DNA of 64,000 nt, taken from contig JAJTUQ010000002.1 in the NCBI GenBank assembly GCA_021399445.1, forward strand, positions 7,130,001 through 7,194,000, given 5' to 3'. Source of the DNA: Xylogone sp. PMI_703. Taxonomy: Eukaryota; Ascomycota; Leotiomycetes. The first letter of the stretch is position 1, and every line of letters begins with the position of its first letter. Under the pieces are notes generated by a model. It had not been told where the DNA came from and ran no database searches. It worked only from the letters and a program-made list of their open reading frames with translations. Shown one piece after another: positions 46,906 to 57,825 of this stretch. A program made the translations under genes and the position numbers.

Positions 46906-48943
46906 GATTACCCAAAAAGGATAGTTAGATCTCAATCTCTGTGCCATGTACACCTCTGCTTGATGTACTAAATTATACATTTTTTCTAATATGTAACTTG
47001 AGTCCAGAGCTCTTACCTGGTATGACGAAATAGAAATGGATGTATGATCCTTCTATGGGTATTACCAGAGTTGTTGTCAAGAAACAATATAAAGCGATTT
47101 CAATGACAATATTCAGGCTCTCATTACTTGCCGCGTTTAACTAGAGATAAACTTGCAAAACTTTATTAGACTTTGTCATAGCCCGGATACTTAAAGTGTA
47201 TATGATATTGAGCCTAACTATTCTGGGCAGGCCATCAAGGTTCAAGGCGTTGTGACGCCGCGCGGCTTGTCGAAATTATCTCTCATTATTGTCAAATTCG
47301 GATCCCCGGAGAAAAAACAAGGAAGTGAGACGGGTAAGGCGTTCCGCTGCATGGCTGTTAACAGAGCGTTTTATGCTTAATAGAGTATGTAAACGCACGA
47401 CGGCACCACAGTTAGCTACTCCGCTCTTTGTTGTTGCCTTCTGTATTTTTAAACACAGTAAATATTACTACCACATCCCATAACGGCTCCGTTATCTTAC
47501 TTAGGCAGCTAATCATCTTGCTGCCTACCATCACGCATTTGATTGGGATACTGAATTAGGAGTATTACTATTCTGAGAAATCGTGTGGCTATGACTTAAT
47601 AATGCTTGAAAGGGAATGGCTAATGTAAATCTTGATACACAGTTGGGCTAGAAGACTTAGGTCTTACAGCGCAGTAAGACAGAATGAGGAGTTCCTATTC
47701 CCTCACGGGAGGCATAATACGATACGTCATCGAGCGTGTTACATAGATCGTGTTATACTGGAGGTAAGAGGTCACTAAATTCGTGCTTCCTACACGGCAC
47801 AATCTCACTACTCGCGCATAACTTCTTAAATAGTATTAGCATTCCGGAATCTTATCCCCAACATCAACCTGAGAACTTTAATTTTGCGCGTGGCACTTAC
47901 AAGAGTCATTTACATAGGTTGGCTTGAGGGTTCACTAACACCTATCGTGTTCAATAACCCATAGTTCATGATTACATATGAAAACGGGGGTAATGTCGAG
48001 TTTTAGCATATTAAAGATTTAAGTGTAATTATACAATGAAGGTCGCGTGCGTGATTGCCAGGAGTACCTAGAGCTTACTTACAGACCCCACTCTCACCTC
48101 ACTTTATAGTTAGAATTCCTTCGGATATGCATACTATACGTGGATTCCGTTCTACCAATACGGTGGATTAGAAATAAGCTGCCAGTGTGGATCACATTCT
48201 TTGTGACTCCGATCCTTGCATACTCTTCAGTAGTCAAATTGGACTACGGTAGCTACGGCCGTAAATGCATATTCCCTTCACGGTTGGAGTGGGCTATATG
48301 TAGCGAAATGAGAAGAAGACTCAGTAGTTTCGAAAGTAATCTGGTATGTTGCGGTTAACCTTTAGCCGGACCGTATAGCTTCCCTTTATGGACAAAGTAT
48401 GCACGAGATATCCGCCTTTAGGGCATACTAGTTCTGGTTCCGATGTTTAGTTCTGCTTGAAACCTCAGACCATCATATGGCCCATTAATGCCTTCCGCCG
48501 GTTTGATGAGTAATAACTAAAACCGACGGCATTACGGTACTAAGCAAGCGTGTACTAGAAAGTTCTAGGCGGAACTCATGTTAGAATGAATTGGAGAAAC
48601 CCTGTTAACCTGTGAGCTAGATTGAATGTCAAGGCCATCTTATCTCAGCTCGGAATTCTGAGCCGGACGGTAATCAGGAAAGCTTATGGCTTACAGTAAT
48701 ATCATTACTATAATGTAGGCATGGAGATATAAAGAGGAGGAAGACCATTGTTAAGTGTCAATATACAAACTATGCGATAGTTTCGCTTGCAACCTCTAGA
48801 ACCACTCATCAAATAAACACCTTCCACTATTATCCCCTTAAACAATCAAACCTCATCAAGAGATTTTTCTTGAAAATAACCGGTAAATTTATGGATCTAT
48901 CAGCTATTTCGACCATGCTAATATACATTTAGAGAAGTTTACA
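46906..48943. other. gene-free region
   Basis: 2.0 kb without a supported gene. Open frames are short and featureless. An imperfect stem of AATGCC...CCGG/ACCG...GGCATT type occurs near 48486-48535 but is not conserved-looking. One short frame (48140-48358) shows a SEMRRRL string that recalls zinc-cluster regulators and may be chance. Confidence 0.5.
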
Positions 48944-49633
48944 ATGGCTGGGAAACTAACTTACTTCAAGTATATTGTAGTTGCTACTGTTGTGAGCTTA
49001 GTCGGTGCTCGGGTGATAGAGGAGCAGCCTGCAATTAACGCTCTTGAAGAGCGGCAGACAATATTCTGCCCCCTTCATCAATCAGTTGGGACGTTCTTTT
49101 GCAGTGGCACAGACCCGAACCAAATCACTGCATGCGGCAATGTGTTTGACCCGAATGCCCCTGGTGTTGCTATTAGTACCGCCATTTTACCAAATTTTGA
49201 AGCCAGTAAGGGACTATCTTTTGATCTTCCTACTATCAGACTATAGAAGTCTATTTGTACTGATATATCTTACCAATCTAGTCCAGCCGTATTGTGGAGA
49301 CCCAATTATTTTCGAGTTGCCTAATGGGAATCAACTTTCCGCTCCTATTATCGATTTGTGCGCGACATGTACTGAGGGAGAGTTTCAGCTTGACCTCTCG
49401 TGAGTGTCTCCTACCTTTTTCAGTAAATAGTTCTTATATTATCGAATCTAACTATCCAGCCCCAGACCCAGAACCTTTTCAGATCTTGGAGGAAATCCCG
49501 ACTGTAATCAGGGAGGCCAACTCGATGTAAGTGTATATTGTTATCCACGCAGAATACAGAATGTGTTGTTAACAACTTGAACAAATAGATCACATGGTTC
49601 CTTGAGAATGATCACCTTGACCAATGCTTTTAA
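48944..49633 (+). CDS. small secreted double-psi beta-barrel (RlpA/barwin-like) protein
   Basis: Four exons (48944-49205, 49282-49399, 49460-49526, 49589-49633) give 163 residues. A signal peptide (about residues 1-22, KYIVVATVVSLVGA) is followed by a short propeptide-like part ending LEERQ, then a domain with about eight cysteines. The double-psi barrel signature is clear once spliced: YCGDPIIFEL, IIDLCATC, FQLDLSP, CNQGGQLDITW. No expansin cellulose-binding domain follows, so this is the short single-domain form common among secreted fungal proteins, some of which are plant-tissue effectors or bind chitin/glucan. The exact role is unknown. It stands alone in a gene-poor stretch. Confidence 0.82.
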
Positions 49634-51008
49634 AGAGGGTTATGTGTAGGGATGTTTCATTGTGGGACTTGAGATTTTCAGGGAGAATCGCGTGTAAAGT
49701 CATCTCTATGTCAATCTACTTCTTTTCATAACTCCAATCAAACTTCATACAGTGGCAAAGCGTATTTAGTATATCACTATGAAAATCAGATTAGATTTGG
49801 CGGTTCTAGTATGTGCTATGTTATACCTTGCTATTCATTAAAACATTTATACGTAAAGGCCTGTATTCCATAAAGAATTCACCACTTTACTATGCTCTCA
49901 CGCCTCTATAGCTCATAAGCCACGTTTCTTGAATTCGCTTTACGTTTCGTTCCGTACACCGGTAACTGTAACAGCACGGGGATGTAGAGATATTGAGTAG
50001 AATCGCCAAGCGATTTGCCCAATCATGCCCCTTATGCTGAGTGGGCAAATCAGATTCGGTATCGTCGAGCATAACCAACGTTAACTGACAATGCTACATT
50101 CTGAGAGGGCTATTAGAACAACGTTATCCGAATTTCTGGACGGTCATTGATACTGTAGATTGAATTGATTAAATATAATAGCTGAACACTACACATCAGA
50201 CCAAATCGAAAATCTAATACTAATCGGATCAAATCAAATCAAGAAGGTTATAGTTATTGGTTAGTAACAGATTTCCACGTGGCTATCATACTAAAAGTGG
50301 AACTAGCTCTAAGTGAATTCAATCATATTGAGACTAGTCCAAAAAGACAAATTGCCCCAGTGATATCGATGGAAGGGCTCATTGGATTGTAGTGATTGGT
50401 TATGCTGTCGGTGTTACTGCATCATTTAGGAGAGGTACGCCATAGCACGAGAGCTCTGTGAGATTTACCAATAATGACTCAACTATCAGGAGTGTAAAAC
50501 CTATGGTTATGAAGCCGCGCTGCTTAGGCCCTAACTACCTGAGCACATTGTTTTCTAGTACGTTTTTGGATGATGATATTGTAATCGCCAAGCTTCGGAA
50601 CGGTTCCGAAAACGGCCAAGAGAAAAAGATTGACTGCAATTTCTATCTTGAAGTGCAATTATGAGGTAGAACTCTGTTACAAGGTACTGGAATGAATTGT
50701 GAAGCACATGTGGATTGTGTGTCCATGCCCAATATGGTTGAGGTTATCGAGAGCTGAGTTATGGCCGATGTGCGCAACCGCAACTGCCCAGACACTAAAA
50801 TTCAGCATCAGACAGATCCGATTACCTTGTTCCAGCCTGTCAGATATCGGGATTCCGTATGGCTGTAAGCACTAACAAAACAAACTAATTGATTACCGTG
50901 GCGCTAGTATAGATAACATGTCTACTCCTTCTGGTTGTTATCACATCTACGTCGTACATTAGCTACAAACTATCACACATCTCATATTTCTTACATAAGT
51001 ATTTCAAC
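49634..51008. other. intergenic
   Basis: 1.4 kb, AT-rich, no supported gene. A near-perfect palindrome with CGG/CCG half-sites lies at 50594-50610. Confidence 0.55.
50594..50610. promoter_or_regulatory. palindrome TTCGGAAC-G-GTTCCGAA
   Basis: Two perfect 8-base arms with a one-base centre, including CGG-N7-CCG, the inverted half-site pattern used by Zn2Cys6 dimers. It is about 400 bases upstream of the alpha/beta hydrolase start. Function is inferred from pattern only. Confidence 0.4.
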
Positions 51009-52340
51009 ATGAATCGCATCGGTGTTTTTGGTGTTACTGACTCAGGCGCTCCTACGACTGGCGATGAGTATCGAACTGTCATTCTCATACATGGCTTTGG
51101 TTACCATGCCGGTAAAACCCCAAAGCTCCTCGGTTTTTCTCGGGGGGCAATATTGCTTCAATATAATTAGAATTTAGACCAAAGTACAGGTGGGACTAAC
51201 CTACATATCTCTATATTAGCCATCTTCGAGCGTCTACTCCCAGTTGCCAAATCATCCAATATCCGTTTGGTTCGCCTCAATCGCCGTGGCTATCCAGATG
51301 CCCTTCCCTTCGGCGACTCGGAGGCTCCTCCTAACACCCTCGAGGAGCTGGAGAGGTTTATGAAGGACCGAGCACGAGAGATTCACGACTTTCTAGAAAC
51401 TTTTATTGTGAATGAGAAGATATCTCCCACGGGAGGTATTACTATTGTAGGCTGGTCATTTGGCTCTACTTTCATCACTGCACTGTTGGCATTTGCACAG
51501 TCGTTGTCAACCGGCTCATTGCCTAGTGTAGCATCTTACATCCACGAGGCGATTTTGTACGGTGTGTATAACATTCCTCCCTCTAGTTCTATGTCAAATT
51601 TCCATACTTAGAGTCTCCCTTTCCATTCTTCACGTCTCATACTATCTTATTAGCTGCAATACGTAATTCTTATTCTGATCCTTAGATCCACCTCACGTTG
51701 CCCTTGGGTATCCTTTTCCTGCTGAATCTTATAATCCACTGCACGACCATTCCATCTCACGCGAGGAAGGATCTCGCCTCTTCCCCTCTTGGGTCTCGGG
51801 ATATTTCACCCATTCGAGCGACTTCTCCAAACTGGAATTCCGAACCCCAGATACAACACCTCCTCCAACGCTGGTGGCCATGTCCCAAGAGGATATTGTA
51901 CGTGTATTAACTCTTCCGCCCATTCTTCCGGGTGGATCAGATAAGGATCTTTTAGATTTGGGTATCAGCGCAGGACTGTGGGCATCTCTGCGTAACCGTG
52001 CTTTATTTTCTAATGCAGAAAAATCTGAACCAATCGATTCCACGAGTGACTGGGGTAAGGTCGGGGTTCGATACGTCTGGTGTGAGCAGTCGGTGTGGGA
52101 AATGCCATGGGGGGTGCAAAACTTACAGCGGGATATCGAGGCGGCAAAAAAGGCAGGAAAGCCAATACGTGAGATAAAGATTGTGAATCTGCCTAAGGCG
52201 AATCATTTTGTAAGTGCTACTTTTTCTTATCACAGGACTATCCATTCCCAAAGGCACCTTTGGGACTTGCTAAGCTAATATTCACGGAATAGGCTCATTG
52301 GGATATGCCTGAAAGGCTTTTCCCTACATTCTTAGATTAG
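51009..52340 (+). CDS. alpha/beta hydrolase
   Basis: 338 residues from exons 51009-51111, 51220-51561, 51686-52209 and 52293-52340, all in frame. Expected catalytic features: oxyanion loop HGFGYH near residue 31, nucleophile elbow GWSFGS near residue 110 (GxSxG), and a late His in LPKANHFAHWDMPERLF formed across the last junction, which supports that splice. The acid residue is probably in the region around residues 260-290. It has no signal peptide, so it should be intracellular. The substrate is unknown: the superfamily covers esterases, lactonases, epoxide hydrolases and others. The adjacent broken short-chain dehydrogenase is convergent. Confidence 0.87.
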
Positions 52341-52833
52341 TAGCGGTAATAACACTATATATCGTAGCAGCAGAATGGATTAGCTAGCCTACACAATACA
52401 TACCGTAAATTGACGATTAACCTTCCCTCAATCCTTGTCCCGAGATTCGTGATGCCAAGTATTAACGCTCATATTCACAATAAAAATAAAACAGAAGTAT
52501 TTAATGAATTGACATTTATATTTCTAATGAACAATATATTTTGACTACTGGTAGTTTAATAATCTTTACTTATTTCACAATAAAACCACATGGCATAATT
52601 TATATGGTGGTGCTTGCCAAAACTATAGATATAAATACATTCTTGGACGCTTGGATTGGGTCTTGGGTGAGTTTCCGGATTTCAACCTTCTATCCTCGCG
52701 GTTTCACTTAAAGTCATAGTCTCTGCTCATTCGTTTAGATTAGATCTGATCTTATTTAAGAAGCAGGTTTCGGCTATGAATAAACATTGTAAATGATATT
52801 TTAGAGAACAATACAAACTATTTCGACCTAGTT
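52341..52833. other. intergenic, convergent 3' ends
   Basis: 0.49 kb, strongly AT-rich; nothing seen. Confidence 0.6.
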
Positions 52834-53889
52834 CTACAATCCAACCATCTTCAAGGAGTCAACCCACAACTTATGTTCCTTCTCTTTGTCAAATGCATAG
52901 CTCGCGTAGCCAGTGTCGCCAGGTCCTGCTCCAGGCTTTGCAGGCTCTGCCACCTGGCAATTTTCAAGGTATAACCTTCCCTTACCCTCAAATTCTTTAC
53001 CGACGGCTGCTAACACAGTAGTCGCCGCCCCCTGGGCAGTGTTTTCGAACAGCTTCGATAGTTCTGGATGTGCTTTCCAGCCTTCTACCATACTCTGATC
53101 CAGATTTCTGTGCTAACCAGACGCAATTCCACCAGGATGTAATGCCAATCCGTGCAATCCTTTTGCGCCGAACTGGTTCTCAATCTCGTTAGCCATGTAT
53201 AGGTTTGCTGTTTTGCTTTGGCCATAGGCAACAAAGCTGTTGTACTCCAGCCCACCAGGGGTCTTGAAATCGTAGTTACCGAAGAGGATCTCGCTGGATC
53301 TGTGTTCGGAAGAGGCAACCATCACTACACGGGAGTGGAATGACGGAGTGGACGAGGCGAGAAGAACATCCTTCAGAAGACTGAAGAAAAGGAAATGAGC
53401 TAGGTGATTAACACCGAATTGTGACTCAAACCCGTCCTTGGTAAACTTCTCTGGGCCAGGTTCTGCTAAGATGCCAGCATTCGCAATCAAAACATTGAGC
53501 TGCCTGCTCTTGGATAAGAACTCTTGAGCCGCGGTTCGAACGCTGGCAAGAGAATCAAGGTCCATATGGATGAGCTCGACTTGTCCCGGCTTCAGAATAT
53601 CAGCGAGGACTTTCTCTGCCTTGCCAATGTCTCTGACGGTTAAGTAGAGCTTAGCTCCGGTCTTTGCCAGGGCGCGGGCTGTGTCAATTCCAATGCCTGA
53701 AGAGCAGCCAGTGATGAGGAAGACTTTATCAGTAAGCTTGCCTTCTAAGCCTTCATCTTTGATGATCTGGTCTGCGGTTGGGCGGGCGTCTCCTGGGCCT
53801 TGGGGGTTCACATAGGCTGCGGCGTATCGGGAAGGCATGGTGGGAGTAGAATTTTTGGTTTTCGATCTCAAACGGTGGAGAAACTTCAT
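52834..53889 (-). pseudogene. short-chain dehydrogenase/reductase interrupted by an in-frame TAG
   Basis: A classical SDR of the retinol-dehydrogenase/protochlorophyllide-reductase-like fungal group. The first frame (53889-53113) has TGCSSGIG for NADP, NAGIL, and catalytic YGQSK, then runs through LHPGGIASG to a TAG at 53115-53113. The same frame continues at once (HRNLDQSMVEGW...) to KLWVDSLKMVGL and a second stop at 52834, with family sequence throughout. No intron fits, since the gap is a single codon; the family normally has a hydrophobic residue here, so TTG to TAG is the likely event. The truncated product would lose about 93 C-terminal residues. It may be a young pseudogene, a sequencing error, or a case of stop readthrough. 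The true start may be the ATG at 53838 (MPSRYAAAYV). Confidence 0.8.
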
Positions 53890-54444
53890 GTAGGCTGTTA
53901 TAGAAGAGCTCTCAACGGGAGAACGGCCAGCTATTTATTGCTAAAAGACCACAGTTGAATGGGACTTATGGCCTCCTTAACCCCGATTCCCGAACAGAAG
54001 TTGCGGGGCTAGCCATAGCGGGATGAGGCATTTCATCATTCCGCCTTTCTATTGGCATAGTCATGTAACGGCTTCAAGCTTGTCGAGTGATTGTGAAGGT
54101 TGTTAAGACAATCCGAGAAGCCCCTCTGATGGTAGTGGCAAAGCCAAGAAAGGGGCACACCTGCAGCGGCCGCAGTTAATCCGGCGCAGTTAATCCGTTG
54201 ACGGGATCTTGCGGAGGTGACGCGGACTTCGAAGTTCGTGCTTAGTTGCTCCTCTAGGCCATACAAATGATCAAGCTCATGGTTGCAGATCAAGTGAATG
54301 CTTAGTCACGATCTAGCTAAGGAGATCATATATTCCGCAGCGGCCGCCATTTACTCCGAATGCAAGAGTAGCAGACGCTTCCAGGATGCGTCCTTACCTC
54401 ACGGAAGTCCTCTGCCAAAAACGCCAGGCTGGATCTGTTTAACA
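53890..54444. other. intergenic, divergent promoters with short repeats
   Basis: 0.56 kb between the SDR start (minus) and the regulator start (plus). Contains the repeated elements at 54163-54197 and 54337-54347. Confidence 0.6.
54163..54347. promoter_or_regulatory. duplicated GCAGCGGCCGC and CGCAGTTAATCCG elements
   Basis: GCAGCGGCCGC occurs exactly at 54163-54173 and 54337-54347. CGCAGTTAATCCG occurs at 54171-54183 and 54185-54197, 14 bases apart. All contain CGG/CCG triplets typical of Zn2Cys6 binding. They lie between the SDR and the regulator at 54445, so autoregulation and control of the SDR is a plausible reading. Confidence 0.5.
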
Positions 54445-56320
54445 ATGGCTGTGGAACTTTCACATTCAGCTCCAAGAGCATGTCACCAATGTAAGCATGG
54501 CAAGAGACGATGTGATAAGGTCGTACCATCGTGCACCAGATGCAGCCGGTAACTCAATCACAGTCCGAATAATTTCTCCTTACAAATACTAAGCAGAAAG
54601 TTAGGTATAATCTAAAATGCCAGTATAATGGGATCTATGAGGAGCCAATAGAGAGAATTGATACTATTCGCAGGCGTCTTGCTCGTCTCGAACGGTCATT
54701 CGACGCGTCTCACAGATACAACCCACTCGCCGTTGACTATGCCAAGGCGACGCCACTTTTGTATGGTAGGACAACTAGTAAGCTAGAGGAAGTGAACCTA
54801 TGGCAATCTTTTCTAGCAACGCCGCTAGATTGGAAGACTGCCGACCAGACATTATATGGACTGGTGTCTAATCTTATAAATGCGAGTGGGAGCAGTGTTC
54901 TCAGTACCTGCGAAGCTTACTTCCGAACAGTGCAGAAATGGCTGCCAGTGATCTCCAAACATCGGGTTTACCATATGGTCACATCTCCACAGCAGAAGCC
55001 CCAAGCAGACTTTGCTCTTCTGATACTTTCCATTCATCTCATGACTCTTCTTCCCTCAGATGACTCGGAGCAGAAGCGAACGCAGGAGTCTGCTTACCTG
55101 GCAACCAAATGCATTCAAGCACAGCTCCTCTCTTTTATTCCTATCAGCCTGGAGGTTGTACAGTCCTGTCTTCTTATTGCCATATATGAATATGCGCGTG
55201 GCAATTTCCAGAGCGCATACTTGTCTATGGGAACTTGTATGAGAGCGGTTTCAACTCTCGGTTTACCCGAGAAAGGTCAACAGTGCTCAACGACTGATAG
55301 AAATAGCTGGAGCAAAGCCGAAGAAAACCATAGCTTATGGTGGGGATGTGTTATGCTTGATAGGTTAGTACTTCAACTTGGAGTAATACTTCTGTTAGCG
55401 GGAACATTAAGTGTCGTTGGAAGAGGGGTATTGTATGACTGACACGAAGTCAACATAGCTTAATCAGATTGGAGGGTCTTGCCAAGGGTCTGCGTTTCCC
55501 AGCCCAGCATCGAGCCCCTATGGATGAGTTACCTCTGGAAAGTCAGCAATGGGATGTATTAGAAGGCTCGTTCATCTTTTATCGGCGTGCTTCAACTGCA
55601 ACTGGTCGATCAAAACAGATCAAAGGATTTGGCAGAGCAGCTCAATGCTGCCACTTGCTTGGCGAAGTACTTGATTACGTCTCAGAGCCTATCGGCACTG
55701 TCTCAGACCAGACTGAAATGGTATCCAGATTCGATTCATCGCTTCAATCATCGTTGTCTCATGTGCTAGAGCTGTCAGCAGCAGATCCCTGGGATAGCTA
55801 CTGCACTGCCATAGGAGCGATTCTTGGGTAGGTCCCGACACAACCACTCAACCAATACGCTTGAGATCCTAATACTCCATCCAGAGCACTTGTTGTACTC
55901 CATTCTTGGGCTGCAGACCAAGGAACTTTGTCCTCTCCAAAATCTCTTCTTGCGCTTGGTGCGATACCTAAAGTCGTACTAGACATGGGACGTACCTTCT
56001 CGGAAAAGAAGGACGGCTTTAGCCTCGAGGGAGTACCGCCTATCGCGTTGCACATGATGTTCCAAGCAGCGCAGCTCTATATTCGCATTGGTAAGGAGGA
56101 AACTATACAAGAGCAGAAGCAGTGGCTTGACAACATCGAGGTGTTTAGAATGTGTCTATGGTGTGGTAGTAAAAGATGGGGGAGTTCCAGTAAGCCAATA
56201 TTTTGCATCGACCAAGCATGGATCGTGAAGCGACTAACCTTGAAATATCTAGAGGATTACCTGGACATTATTGACTCTTCTTTAGGAGACTTGCCTTTGA
56301 AGCAGTTCTCTGAGGGATAA
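54445..56320 (+). CDS. Zn2Cys6 transcription factor
   Basis: About 552 residues. Exons: 54445-54548, 54605-55363, 55468-55827, 55885-56320, with a possible extra intron 56190-56252 that is open in frame (531 residues if removed). The zinc cluster is completed across the first junction: CHQCKHGKRRC, CTRCSRYNLKC (Cys13, 16, 23, 30, 33, 40). A helix ERIDTIRRRLARLERSF follows as linker/coiled coil. The middle domain contains YFRTVQKWLPVISKHRVY, YEYARGNFQSAYLSMGTCMRAV and LWWGCVMLDRLEG. I chose the ATG at 54445 because it directly precedes the cluster; the frame is open further upstream to 54298. Divergent from the SDR, which may be its target. Confidence 0.87.
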
Positions 56321-57825
56321 TAAAAGCCATCCACGACCACGACATTTAATGAGATTATTGACAGTGCTCCTTGCGAGTATAATGGGAAATTGTAAACAAC
56401 GCGCCTACTTAGGCTGTCAAACGCGAAATCGGCCACATATGACATACAGTAAAAGCATAATAATTTTAAGTTTATGACAGCGAGTATAATCCAGGCGAAT
56501 ATTAAAGAAGGAGACCTATTCATCCTCGAGTACGGAGCGAGACGCAACCGCCACCAGGGCTCCAAACCCACGAAGCTTGAGCATACTCCGTATACTCAGT
56601 GAGCACTGCCTGATTCGGCTAGACAGAGCCTGAAGTCTAGAGCGGTGTCTCGCTCTGCAGTTTGTGTATGCTTCTAGTCCCATCACCCTCCAACTTCATT
56701 TTGCGATTGGATGCGGAGAAGATGGAATTCTAAAATTGCATGCAGCATCGCATTAATCCCAAACCCTAAGCAACCCCAACGTCCGGTCTGCCCCTGCTCT
56801 CCAAACCAGAGGTCAGGCTGGTACCGCCCGAGGACCGTATGCTTGGGAGTCGGTGCCGAGACGGCACTTCTCTTCCTGGTACACTATTTGTCACAACGCA
56901 CGTGTGTACATCAGACGAAAATCCCACAAGAGAATGGCACAGCGGCATGGTTGCGCTTGGCAGTGAAGCTTTCCCAGGTTAAGCTCTGATAAGTGCTGTA
57001 TTTGGCCTGGGAGAGCGCTTGTGGATAGTTGGGGAGAGTCTCCTTGTGCCAATAGTTCTTCAGCACAGCCGCAAATCGATAGTGGCCTCGCCGCTTCGGG
57101 AGAGCTCCAATCGCCGCCTCTCGCCTTCGGTGGTCCCGAAGCCTTCAGGGGGCAACAATCCCAACCGCACGAGCTGCAAAAGCTTCAACACTAGCTAGGA
57201 GGGCTAGGACAGCTCTTAATTCGATATGGCACGACGAGAACGGGCGTCTAAATTGAAGCGCCCGTCTTGGCAATGTTCTCTTTCTCTCTAGATGGCTGAC
57301 CTAGTCGCTGCTGATCGAGAACCTCCCAAATCTAGACCACGAGGATCTCCACAGCTAAAATGATCTCCACATCGGTCCCCAGCGCGTCCCTCCGCAGACC
57401 GAGGATGTCAGTACCGTAGCTGTGGATGAGTCTGTGACATGACTAGTTCTGTTCTGGCTAATAGCTAGTGCGTTCTGTTAGAACATGCTTTTGTAAAGGA
57501 GAAAAAAGAATCTCGAGCTAAAGAAGCTCGGTAGTCTCTATTGAACGGCGCCTCGTCCGATGCAAGTCTGGGAAAGGAAAAGGGCACTCATAGTGCTATG
57601 GGAATGTTCAGCACGCCACAGAAACACCACAGGGAAAGTTTTCTTCAGTCGACTATTGTCTAGAACTACGGAGTGCAGTCGCGACTATGAGATCGCTCTT
57701 GGGATATAAGATGGGAGCACCTTTGCTGGTTCGCATCTTTCTTTCACCAGGCGTCCTCTTCTCAGGAATCTTTGCATTACCTGCTCTTGTTGGTGCGGAG
57801 TCATAGTGCATCACTCTCTTTCATA
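56321..57825. other. intergenic
   Basis: 1.5 kb between two plus-strand genes. The part from 56.7 to 57.3 kb is richer in GC, with a small stem CTTCGG/CCGAAG at 57125-57141. No supported gene. Confidence 0.5.

Noticed and set aside
48140..48358. Short frame with SEMRRRL, recalling the middle domain of Zn2Cys6 proteins
   Set aside because: Only a few residues match, the surroundings do not continue the domain in any frame, and no zinc cluster is near.
48486..48535. Imperfect hairpin (AATGCC...GGCATT)
   Set aside because: Several mismatches and no tRNA, riboswitch or terminator pattern; not enough to call an element.
53092..53130. A tiny intron removing the TAG in the SDR
   Set aside because: Candidate GT...AG pairs are only about 10-25 bases long, below any plausible intron size.
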